This document shows, in pieces, positions 24,494 through 30,875 of a stretch of 30,901 bases of DNA. The position numbers and the translations under genes are program-made. The stretch comes from Caryophanales bacterium (lineage in GTDB: Bacteria > Bacillota_I > Bacilli_A > RF39 > UBA660). Under the pieces are notes generated by a model. That model was not told the DNA's origin and ran no database searches. It saw nothing but the letters and a program-made list of their open reading frames with translations. The DNA lies in the NCBI GenBank assembly GCA_016291895.1, contig JAEEZO010000041.1, forward strand, positions 1 through 30,901, in the 5' to 3' direction. The stretch's first letter is position 1; every line of letters begins with the position of its first letter.

Positions 24494-24526
24494 ATTTTAT
24501 CATAATATCATTTATTTTGATATTAT
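24494..24526 (-). promoter_or_regulatory. Promoter and candidate operator of the AAA operon
   Basis: A minus-strand extended -10 (TGATAAAAT, 24494-24502) stands directly next to a perfect inverted repeat with 9-bp arms and a 7-base spacer (ATAATATCA at 24502-24510, TGATATTAT at 24518-24526). The repeat would cover the -35 region, so it could bind a dimeric repressor. No regulator gene is adjacent. Confidence 0.45.
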
Positions 24527-24566
24527 TTCTTAAAAAACTATTAACTATAGACATTTAATAGTAAAA

Positions 24567-24588
24567 AAAAGACACATATGTGTCTTTT
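24567..24588 (-). terminator. Intrinsic terminator of the GGDEF-like gene
   Basis: A perfect palindrome (AAAAGACACAT and its complement, 24567-24588) with T-run downstream on the minus strand. The stem covers part of the stop codon at 24587-24589. Confidence 0.8.
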
Positions 24589-25141
24589 ATTTTAATTCTT
24601 TAACTTTATAACCACCAGTTTTAGAATCTCTTGCTCTTTCAATTACCGTATCGATACTATCACCATTATTTACGATACAACCACCAACTGATAAAGAAAT
24701 AGAATCAATACTATTTTTAATCTCTTCTTCTATTTTTTCCATTCGATTTGAAGTAACAGTTAAGTCACAACCAACAAAAGCGATTAAAAACTCATTTTCA
24801 TTATAACGGCATACAGTATCAACTAATCTTGAATTATTAAATAGTATTTGAGCAACGCCTCTTAATACATTAATTCGATCTTGTTCTTCATAAGTATCTA
24901 AATTATCAATACTAAATAAAAGAACAGAAGAACAATCACGAACTTTACTTAAAACATTTTTATTATATAAACCTGTTTCAGGATCTATATAATTAGTTAC
25001 ATATTCTCTTTCTTCTTTTAATTTATTATTTTCAAGATCTAAATCACGATTATCAAGTAATACTTCTTGTACGATACTTGTTAAACGACTATTATTTATT
25101 TTAGCAAGTAAATTTTCTAATTCACTATAATATTTTCTCAT
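24587..25141 (-). CDS. Degenerate GGDEF-domain protein
   Basis: A 184-residue soluble protein with an N-terminal coiled coil (residues 5-48) and a GGDEF-fold domain from about 50. The family start DPETGLYNKNVL and a SIDNLDTYEE segment are clear. The active-site motif reads RYNENEF where cyclases have RYGGDEF, so both glycines and the acidic residue are altered. It is probably not a diguanylate cyclase; it may bind nucleotides or proteins. Adjacent to the DUF4272 gene, 12 bases downstream of its stop, with a GGGGGA ribosome binding site. No c-di-GMP effector is present nearby. Confidence 0.78.
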   Translation of the reverse strand: MRKYYSELENLLAKINNSRLTSIVQEVLLDNRDLDLENNKLKEEREYVTNYIDPETGLYNKNVLSKVRDCSSVLLFSIDNLDTYEEQDRINVLRGVAQILFNNSRLVDTVCRYNENEFLIAFVGCDLTVTSNRMEKIEEEIKNSIDSISLSVGGCIVNNGDSIDTVIERARDSKTGGYKVKELK

Positions 25142-25153
25142 ATTTTCCCCCTA

Positions 25154-25822
25154 CTAAGTATTTAAAGTAATATCATTCCAATCCTTTTCATCTTTTATTA
25201 ACCATTCAAGACCACGACGACGTTCAGCAACAACTTCACCATTTAAATCTTTAATTTCCGCATCTCCGTTTATTTCATGCTCAACACATGCCCAATGATA
25301 ACGGAAATATAAATCTAACATATCAAGAATTTCTTCCACATCACGTAATTTAACTTTTCTTTTAAAATCATTATAATCTTTGCAAATAGATACAAAGCTA
25401 ATAGCAATTTTAGTATTACATACATCTGATGGAAATCCCATCTTATTAATTAATCCTAAGGCCCAGCATAACGCCCAATAACATTCATATGTCCATGATA
25501 CATCAACTGCTTCTTGCATTGTATAATCACCATCAAATAGTTTTCTTTCTTTATATAGTAAGTTATCACGAACATCAAATTTATCTAATAAATCTAAAAA
25601 ATATTCTTTTGATTCTTGATAATTATTTCCTTCAATAATATCACAAGCTAGTTGAATCGATAATAGAGCTGCTATAGCTCTTTTACATATTTGATCAACA
25701 TTTTTTAACTTTACTTCGTCACTACCTTCAATTAATGGTAAATCACGAAAACATGTAATTTCTAATGATTCAATAATGTTATTCGACTTTTCTCTTCTTT
25801 TAACTCTAATATCAGTATCCAT
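25154..25822 (-). CDS. DUF4272 family protein
   Basis: A 222-residue soluble, helix-rich protein. It shows the layout of DUF4272: an early CKRAIAALLSIQLACDII helix, the Trp-rich centre WTYECYWALCWALGLI, YFRYHWACVEHEI with conserved Trp, and the end GLEWLIKDEKDWNDITLNT (family consensus DWDDVxxDT). The function of this family is unknown; many members lie near toxin-immunity or regulatory loci, but nothing here proves such a role. It begins a two-gene unit with the degenerate GGDEF gene. Its promoter seems to be the extended -10 at 25840-25848. Confidence 0.8.
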   Translation of the reverse strand: MDTDIRVKRREKSNNIIESLEITCFRDLPLIEGSDEVKLKNVDQICKRAIAALLSIQLACDIIEGNNYQESKEYFLDLLDKFDVRDNLLYKERKLFDGDYTMQEAVDVSWTYECYWALCWALGLINKMGFPSDVCNTKIAISFVSICKDYNDFKRKVKLRDVEEILDMLDLYFRYHWACVEHEINGDAEIKDLNGEVVAERRRGLEWLIKDEKDWNDITLNT

Positions 25823-25839
25823 ATCATCACCACGCGGTT

Positions 25840-25848
25840 ATTATAACA
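25840..25848 (-). promoter_or_regulatory. Extended -10 promoter for the DUF4272-GGDEF pair
   Basis: Minus-strand TGTTATAAT, a perfect extended -10, lies between the terminator of the upstream gene and the ATG at 25822; the leader would be about 10-14 bases and includes GGTGA. Confidence 0.5.
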
Positions 25849-25863
25849 CAAATTTATAAAAAA

Positions 25864-25890
25864 AATTAACATATTTTTAAAATATGTTAA
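25864..25890 (-). terminator. Intrinsic terminator after the 39-residue gene
   Basis: A 12-bp AT-rich inverted repeat (arms AATTAACATATT and complement, with a short loop) followed on the minus strand by a run of eight Ts. The stem contains the stop codon (25887-25889) of the small gene. Confidence 0.7.
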
Positions 25891-26006
25891 TTGTTAGCTA
25901 AAGCATAAGCTATTTCTTCATCTAGTCTTTTTTCTTCTTCTAATAGTTCTTTTTCATATTTTAGCAAAGCTAGACGAAAATTTTTCGTTAAATCTTCATT
26001 TTTCAT
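25887..26006 (-). CDS. Short helical protein (39 residues)
   Basis: A 39-residue gene beginning MKNEDLTKNFRLALLKYEK and then rich in Glu and Lys (LLEEEKRLDEEIAYALANN end), likely a single amphipathic helix or coiled coil. Support: an AAAAGGGG ribosome binding site 8-9 bases upstream, the ATG overlapping the TAA stop of the preceding gene (TAATG), and a terminator formed over its own stop. Without it the terminator would sit 120 bases from the preceding gene. It may be a partner of the protein encoded upstream. Confidence 0.65.
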   Translation of the reverse strand: MKNEDLTKNFRLALLKYEKELLEEEKRLDEEIAYALANN

Positions 26007-26629
26007 TATCTTATTCCCCTTTTACCATGATTAGTAAATTTAATTCTTGTATCAATAATAGATTCTTTTCTTTTCTTTAAATAAAGCATTCTTCCACGAA
26101 GATTAACTAAATCATCTATTGTATTTACATCAACCGCTAATTGATATTTATAATTATAATAATAATCTAAATACATTTTTAATTTCAGAGAAAGCGCTGA
26201 ACCATTTCGACCATTATAATTAATATATGATTCAAACAAATCAATTACATCAATACTTTTAGTAGCATATTGTACATACATGATTTGGGCCCAAGAAAGA
26301 ATAGTTTCTACTTCATTTTCTGAAAAACCCAATCTATGAAAATTAACACCATTGGTATTAACAACAAGATTACGATCAATATCTTCTTTTATATCAATAC
26401 TAGTTGATAAATATACTTCACTTGGTAATAACTCACCTTTATATCTAAATAATAATAAATCTTTTAAGCCTCTTAATTGATTTTTCGTTTTAAAGTCTCT
26501 TGTTACTAATGCATCAACATTAAATGATAATAAATCAGAAACGGTTCTAATATTATTCTCTCTTAAAATATTGATAACATTTTCCATATAAGCATAAAAT
26601 AAACCCGTATCTTTTAATAATATATCCAT
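26006..26629 (-). CDS. Protein with RpoA-CTD-like helical N-terminus, unknown function
   Basis: A 207-residue soluble protein. Residues 15-55 (NVINILRENNIRTVSDLLSFNVDALV...KNQLRGLKDLLL) follow the helix-hairpin-helix layout of the RNA polymerase alpha C-terminal domain (short loop, TVxDL, then a turn before a helix), though the glycine of the hairpin is replaced. The remaining 150 residues are helical, with no known motif; YYYNYKYQL and KKRKES give it a basic end. This may be a DNA-binding protein, but that is inference. It is followed by the 39-residue gene in the same unit. A TATAAT box at 26641-26646 is too close to the AGAGG site to be a normal promoter, so its promoter is unclear. Confidence 0.6.
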   Translation of the reverse strand: MDILLKDTGLFYAYMENVINILRENNIRTVSDLLSFNVDALVTRDFKTKNQLRGLKDLLLFRYKGELLPSEVYLSTSIDIKEDIDRNLVVNTNGVNFHRLGFSENEVETILSWAQIMYVQYATKSIDVIDLFESYINYNGRNGSALSLKLKMYLDYYYNYKYQLAVDVNTIDDLVNLRGRMLYLKKRKESIIDTRIKFTNHGKRGIR

Positions 26630-26681
26630 ATCATACCTCTATTATAATTAAACAACAATTAATCTTTTTTTTCAATAAAAA

Positions 26682-26707
26682 AGAAGATAAACAATTGTCT
26701 ATCTTCT
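26682..26707 (-). terminator. Intrinsic terminator of the envelope operon
   Basis: An 8-bp perfect stem (26682-26689 and 26700-26707) around an inner palindrome, followed on the minus strand by a T-run. The stem reaches into the TAG stop codon at 26706-26708. Confidence 0.75.
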
Positions 26708-27413
26708 ACTTTAATTCTACTCCGCCCCATTCAACAGCAACAAAGCCATTTCTTTCTCTTGTTTCTAATTTTTGTTCAGGTACTTCTAAATAATTATCAA
26801 GTGGTTTAAATTCCATTAATACTCTAATTAGTGTATCTGGTTCAACTGAAAACTCTAGTGGCATATTTCTATTAATTTCTTCCATAGTTGCAAAACGAAT
26901 AAAATTATATTCATTCTCTTGTAATCTTGGTAACCAATAAACAATAAATTCTTCAGCTTCTAATTCATTAAGACCTAAAACTTCTAGTTTTTCTTCTAAG
27001 AATGGAACTAAATCATCTTTTTTTACCACAAATCCTTCTTCCATACTAATAGGTTCACTTTGAAGACCTTCCCAATATAAAGAATATAGTTTTCTACCTG
27101 TTTCTTTATCAATTAATGTTCCATCTGGATTAGCAATAACATTCCATCCATTTTTATACTTTGGATATGAAACTGTAATATTTTCTGGTTTTCCTAATTT
27201 AATAGTTAATTCCATTCTTTCTTCTGGATATAAATATATAATAGGCTTTTTATCCATTGGATCATCGTATAATGGATGCTCAACAACTCCATTTCCGTTA
27301 CATTGATTATTAACAATCATTTCATATACAAAGATAACTACTCCAAGTATTAAAACAATAATACCTATTACAATACCCGTTCTAAATTTTCCATTATTAA
27401 TTAATTTTTTCAT
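26706..27413 (-). CDS. Membrane-anchored conserved protein of unknown function
   Basis: A 235-residue protein with one transmembrane helix (residues 12-33) and an outside domain of 200 residues. The domain has a regular, well-conserved look: KKPIIYLYPEE near residue 55, a YPKYKNGWNVIANPDGTL segment, SLYWEG, then VYWLPRLQENEYNFIRF and a C-terminal GFVAVEWGG. I believe proteins with this KPIIYLYP start are common in gut Firmicutes and Bacteroidetes, but I do not know a function. One base separates its start from the stop of the beta-helix gene, and its AAAGGAG site lies inside that gene. It is the last gene of the envelope operon. Confidence 0.7.
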   Translation of the reverse strand: MKKLINNGKFRTGIVIGIIVLILGVVIFVYEMIVNNQCNGNGVVEHPLYDDPMDKKPIIYLYPEERMELTIKLGKPENITVSYPKYKNGWNVIANPDGTLIDKETGRKLYSLYWEGLQSEPISMEEGFVVKKDDLVPFLEEKLEVLGLNELEAEEFIVYWLPRLQENEYNFIRFATMEEINRNMPLEFSVEPDTLIRVLMEFKPLDNYLEVPEQKLETRERNGFVAVEWGGVELK

Positions 27414-27414
27414 T

Positions 27415-28707
27415 TTATCTCTCCTTTACTTTTTTAAACCAATTAATCATATAAACAACACTAAATCCTAAAATCATTCCAACTATCGTAACTAAAACTA
27501 AATAAAATGTTTCATCATGATATCCCATCTTAATTATATTATACGTTGATAATAACTCATTATCAATATAGAGATTATGTCCATTTAACTCAATATTATT
27601 ATTTTCATAATCTTCATTAGTTAAACTATCAACATATATATCATTTGTTAATATTAATTTTGAATCTTTACTTAAAATAATATCAACTTTATTAGCTTTT
27701 TTATCATTATTAATAGAACCTTTAAAAGTACTATTTTTTAAATCCATTTTAAGATTTTTAGTTTCATCAAGAATAATGTCTCCATCAATCGTTTGTTTCT
27801 TTAAATTAAGATTTATTGTATAAACTTTACTATTATTAATTACTTTTTCCCCTCTTAGGAAAACACCTTTTTCATTAATTATTTCACTATTTTCCAAATT
27901 AAGATCAACATTTATATTTAATATATTGAAAGTATCACCATTTAAAGATTTTAAATTAGAATTTTTAGAATTAAATGTAACTTTATAATCATTTGATTCA
28001 CTATTTGGTACATAGAACATAAAACTTTTATAATTGTTATCAATATTTGATGGCGATACATTATTACTTTCAATTTTAACATTATCAAGTGATATATTAG
28101 AGTCTCTAATAATTAAAAAACCTTCTGATTTTAAAGATTTTAATGATGAATCTTTTATATCTACCTTACCATTTACTTGTAATAAAGGGGAATTCTCTTC
28201 ATTAGTTATAATATTTGAATTTTTTATTTCTACTTTATTATTTATTGTCCTTAATGCTGGACTATAATTATCTTTTGTTTCAATAAGAACATTATCTAAT
28301 ATTGTATTGGCATCATTATTAATAATTCCTATAGAATAAATATTATTGGTTATTATTTTAGTTTGTTTTATATTAATACGACTATCTTTTTCTAAAAGTA
28401 ATCCATTAGAATAAGTTCCATTAGTATCAATATTACAACTATTCATTGATAATTTTGATTTCTCATATATTGTAACTGCCGAATTTAAAAAATCATTTGA
28501 ATCATCAAAGGTACCATCACCAGTTTTATTAATTTTCGAATTATTAATTAATAAATCTCCTTCTTTTACATAAAGAGCACTTTTATTAATTGTTTCTGAA
28601 GATAAATTTTCATTATTAAGTTCAACTTTAGATGATACAGTTACTATTTCTTCTGCTGATACATTTATTCTAAACATTATTAGTAATATAAGAATAATTT
28701 TCTTCAT
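27415..28707 (-). CDS. Cell-surface right-handed beta-helix protein with C-terminal membrane anchor
   Basis: A 430-residue exported protein. A signal peptide (MKKIILILLIMFRINVSAEE) is followed by a parallel beta-helix-like region (about residues 45-370) made of short strands rich in Asn, Ser, Ile and Lys, such as LLINNSKINKTGDG, VEIKNSNIITN and VDIKDSSLKS. The C-terminal helix at about 400-423 (FYLVLVTIVGMILGFSVVYMI) with basic residues after it is a membrane anchor. Pectate-lyase-like folds act as adhesins or glycan-active enzymes; no catalytic motif is seen here. The start at 28707 is preferred over the ATG at 28713 because the AAAGGAG site is 8 bases away from the former and only 2 from the latter. 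Confidence 0.75.
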   Translation of the reverse strand: MKKIILILLIMFRINVSAEEIVTVSSKVELNNENLSSETINKSALYVKEGDLLINNSKINKTGDGTFDDSNDFLNSAVTIYEKSKLSMNSCNIDTNGTYSNGLLLEKDSRINIKQTKIITNNIYSIGIINNDANTILDNVLIETKDNYSPALRTINNKVEIKNSNIITNEENSPLLQVNGKVDIKDSSLKSLKSEGFLIIRDSNISLDNVKIESNNVSPSNIDNNYKSFMFYVPNSESNDYKVTFNSKNSNLKSLNGDTFNILNINVDLNLENSEIINEKGVFLRGEKVINNSKVYTINLNLKKQTIDGDIILDETKNLKMDLKNSTFKGSINNDKKANKVDIILSKDSKLILTNDIYVDSLTNEDYENNNIELNGHNLYIDNELLSTYNIIKMGYHDETFYLVLVTIVGMILGFSVVYMINWFKKVKER

Positions 28708-28726
28708 TAACATTGCTCCTTTCTCA

Positions 28727-29002
28727 TTATAAGCCTAAATATTTTAAACCCATTCCAATAAATAAAAACATTAATAAGAAACCAACCATTGATGTAATAC
28801 GATCATACTTAAAATATAAAATAGATAATAAAAGTGACGTAATAGCAAAAGTAAATGGCCATATATCAACTTTAATTACTTTTGTTTTATATAAGAACAT
28901 CAATATTATAGAAATGATTGTAAATAAAAGAGAAATTATAAAAATAATTTTCTCTATTTTATTTAAATTCTTAAATTTAGGAATATTACTTCGATTAAAC
29001 AT
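28727..29002 (-). CDS. Small integral membrane protein with three or four helices
   Basis: A 91-residue hydrophobic protein. Hydrophobic helices occur at about residues 16-39 (IEKIIFIISLLFTIISIILMFL), 48-63 (WPFTFAITSLLLSILYF) and 70-91 (ITSMVGFLLMFLFIGMGLKYLGL). No motif for a known transporter is visible. It starts two bases after the stop of the upstream gene without a good ribosome binding site of its own, so translation is likely coupled. It sits before the surface beta-helix protein gene and may help export, anchoring or sensing, which is guesswork. Confidence 0.65.
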   Translation of the reverse strand: MFNRSNIPKFKNLNKIEKIIFIISLLFTIISIILMFLYKTKVIKVDIWPFTFAITSLLLSILYFKYDRITSMVGFLLMFLFIGMGLKYLGL

Positions 29003-29004
29003 AA

Positions 29005-29601
29005 TTATAAACTTATATTATATTTAGATAAAATATCTAATATCGTATCTGTATTTTCATTAGTATTTTTTATTCCATCAGAATTAACTAAAACAATATT
29101 ACTTTCATCAGCATAGTTAGTAATACTAATAGAATTACCTATTGTATCAAAAACAGGTTCTTCAGTATCATATTCATACTTAATATTTTCAGAATAATAT
29201 CTTAGTGATTCTAAATCTTCATTTGATATTGTACCAACTTCATCAATTAAATTATCAAAATATAATGTTTGATTAACGATAAAACGATCACTATCAGGAT
29301 AATTAACTGTTATTTCATTAAATGAATATTTATAAATACTTCCATCAAAAGTAATCATTGTTCCATATCTTTCATTTGTTTCTTCATCATAATAATTTAA
29401 TCTAATAAATGGTAAGTTTTCAATAATTAAATCACTTTCATCAAATCCATCTAAATCTACAGTATTACTTAATGATTCAACTGTGTTATTACTAGAAACT
29501 TGTTTATTCTCTGGTTTAATAGATATTAAAATAACCAAAGTTACGACCATTATTACCCCACATATAATCATAATTAAAGCTTCTTTATTTTTATTTTTCA
29601 T
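29005..29601 (-). CDS. Membrane-anchored extracytoplasmic protein, first gene of envelope operon
   Basis: A 198-residue protein with one transmembrane helix (residues 9-26) and an extracellular part that is acidic and strand-rich (FDESDLIIENLPFIRLNYYDEETNERYGTMITFDGSIYKYSF). No lipobox or known motif is seen. It starts the operon and has a strong promoter upstream (TTGAAT, 17 bases, TATAAT) and a GAGGA site. Probably an envelope protein with its downstream neighbours. Confidence 0.65.
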   Translation of the reverse strand: MKNKNKEALIMIICGVIMVVTLVILISIKPENKQVSSNNTVESLSNTVDLDGFDESDLIIENLPFIRLNYYDEETNERYGTMITFDGSIYKYSFNEITVNYPDSDRFIVNQTLYFDNLIDEVGTISNEDLESLRYYSENIKYEYDTEEPVFDTIGNSISITNYADESNIVLVNSDGIKNTNENTDTILDILSKYNISL

Positions 29602-29618
29602 CTTATCCTCACAATTAA

Positions 29619-29647
29619 ATTATACCAATTAGATTAATTACATTCAA
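29619..29647 (-). promoter_or_regulatory. Sigma-A type promoter of the envelope operon
   Basis: Minus-strand TTGAAT (29642-29647) and a perfect TATAAT (29619-29624) are 17 bases apart. It is the best complete -35/-10 match in the window. Confidence 0.75.
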
Positions 29648-29674
29648 TAAATATAATATTTTTTATTATAAAAA

Positions 29675-29692
29675 AACAGGACTAATCCTGTT
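29675..29692 (-). terminator. Intrinsic terminator of the 218-residue gene
   Basis: A 7-bp perfect stem (AACAGGA at 29675-29681, complement at 29686-29692) with a 4-base loop and a run of Ts on the minus strand. The stem covers two bases of the stop at 29691-29693. Confidence 0.8.
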
Positions 29693-30347
29693 ATTTTCTT
29701 CTTATATGATGATTTTCTAAAGCTTTTTGAACCATTATTGGAAAATTACTTAAACAGTAGTCAGTATGACTTTTTTCAAGAGCTTCAAACATATCGATGC
29801 ATAATGAATATAAAGTGTAATATTCACGATAACCACCTATTTCATTTCGTTCTAAAATATATGATACCCAAACATTACCTTTTTTATAGAATTGAATTCT
29901 TTCGACAAAACGATCAACTTCATCTTCACTTTCTGGATATACTACATGAGTGTATAAATCACCAGAATCATTGAGTAGTTTAAGACAAACATCTAAAATT
30001 ACTTTTTCATTCTCAGGTAAATCTTCATATTTAACATATTTAGGTTTAGGTAAAGTTTTTGATTTATCATTTATTAATTCATCAAACACCATTTTACAAT
30101 AATGAGCATTATCAGGATCTAGCCAACTAAAATAAGCTATACAAGCTTCATATTGAGTTTCAAATTCCTTATAATAATATATTTCATCATTAATGTATGT
30201 TACAATTGCCCACTTACCATCAAGTTTTGATATATTATTACCAGACTTTCCATTAATATTTATGGGACTAAAATTTCTTTCACCCCATACCTGAACAAAA
30301 GTCGATGCTATTCTTTTTTCTTCATCTGTTAATTCTACAAATGTCAT
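29691..30347 (-). CDS. Protein of unknown function with an internal duplication
   Basis: A 218-residue soluble protein with two similar halves. Each half starts with an LxxxEKxI helix (residues 7-30 and 115-140), then a strand pair (KWAIVTYINDEIYYYKEF and VWVSYILERNEIGGYREY), then a helix ending in a YC motif (NAHYCKMVFDELI and HTDYCLSNFPIMV). This shows an old internal duplication. No known domain is identified. The frame is open back to a GTG at 30365, but the GGGGGA ribosome binding site falls between that codon and the ATG at 30347, which fixes the start. It has its own promoter at 30369-30397 and a terminator after it. Confidence 0.7.
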   Translation of the reverse strand: MTFVELTDEEKRIASTFVQVWGERNFSPININGKSGNNISKLDGKWAIVTYINDEIYYYKEFETQYEACIAYFSWLDPDNAHYCKMVFDELINDKSKTLPKPKYVKYEDLPENEKVILDVCLKLLNDSGDLYTHVVYPESEDEVDRFVERIQFYKKGNVWVSYILERNEIGGYREYYTLYSLCIDMFEALEKSHTDYCLSNFPIMVQKALENHHIRRK

Positions 30348-30368
30348 ATTTCCCCCAGATGACACATT

Positions 30369-30397
30369 ATTATAAATAAATTATCTATTAAAAGCAA
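30369..30397 (-). promoter_or_regulatory. Promoter of the 218-residue gene
   Basis: Minus-strand TTGCTT (30392-30397) and TATAAT (30369-30374) are 17 bases apart, 21 bases before the ATG at 30347. Confidence 0.55.
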
Positions 30398-30482
30398 ATT
30401 AATTTTATTATTTCTCTTTTATTAATACTTTTCCACTCCAATGCATTAGATTATTAGAATCAAAAAATTGTATTCTTCTTAC

Positions 30483-30707
30483 CTAACTATCTGGAAATGG
30501 TAAGCCTATTTTTTCCATTAAGAGTTCACTATTTTTCTTTCTACCTGTTAAAATATTTTGTGCTAAAAGAAGCATTTCACTATTCTTTTCGCCAAGATTA
30601 CCAGCAAATTTAATTACTTGTCTATTATTTTCAATATTAATTCTTATTCCATCATTATTTAAGAAATCTTCTGATAAATAAGCAAAAATATCTTCATTTT
30701 CTTCCAT
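30483..30707 (-). CDS. Small protein of unknown function, possibly truncated by an in-frame TAG
   Basis: A 74-residue protein, acidic at the start and basic in the middle (ILTGRKKNSELLMEKIGLPFPDS at the end). GAGGA lies 4 bases before the ATG. After the TAG at 30483-30485 the same frame continues for 24 more codons (30408-30482) with a balanced composition, including FFDSNNLMHWSGK, before a TAA at 30408-30410. The gene may thus be a pseudogene with one premature stop, or the TAG may be its real end. No terminator is seen after either stop. The family is not recognised. Confidence 0.55.
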   Translation of the reverse strand: MEENEDIFAYLSEDFLNNDGIRINIENNRQVIKFAGNLGEKNSEMLLLAQNILTGRKKNSELLMEKIGLPFPDS

Positions 30708-30754
30708 ATTTTCCTCATATTTTTTTCGTTATACTATAATTATTACAACAAAAA

Positions 30755-30775
30755 AAGACTTTTTTAGAAAGTCTT
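30755..30775 (-). terminator. Intrinsic terminator of the tRNA cluster
   Basis: An 8-bp perfect stem (AAGACTTT at 30755-30762, complement at 30768-30775) and a minus-strand T-run, placed 10 bases after the tRNA-Pro CCA end. Confidence 0.8.
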
Positions 30776-30784
30776 AATTTCAAA

Positions 30785-30861
30785 TGGTCGAGATGACAGG
30801 ATTTGAACCTGCAACCCTTAGGTCCCAAACCTAATGCTCTACCAAATTGAGCCACATCTCG
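30785..30861 (-). tRNA. tRNA-Pro(TGG)
   Basis: A complete cloverleaf on the minus strand: acceptor stem CGAGATG/CATCTCG, D-arm with GGTAGAG, anticodon loop TTTGGGA (anticodon TGG, proline), T-arm with GGTTCAAATCC, discriminator A and an encoded CCA end (30785-30787). TGG reads all or most Pro codons. It is the last gene of a tRNA cluster that continues out of the window. Confidence 0.95.
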
Positions 30862-30875
30862 TTCAAAATATAAAA

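Noticed and set aside
24587..25141. Active diguanylate cyclase
   Set aside because: The GGDEF motif reads NENEF, so catalysis is unlikely.
28713..29027. Plus-strand frame of 104 codons opposite the small membrane protein
   Set aside because: The minus-strand frame has proper transmembrane helices, coupled start and fitting neighbours; the plus frame is its shadow.
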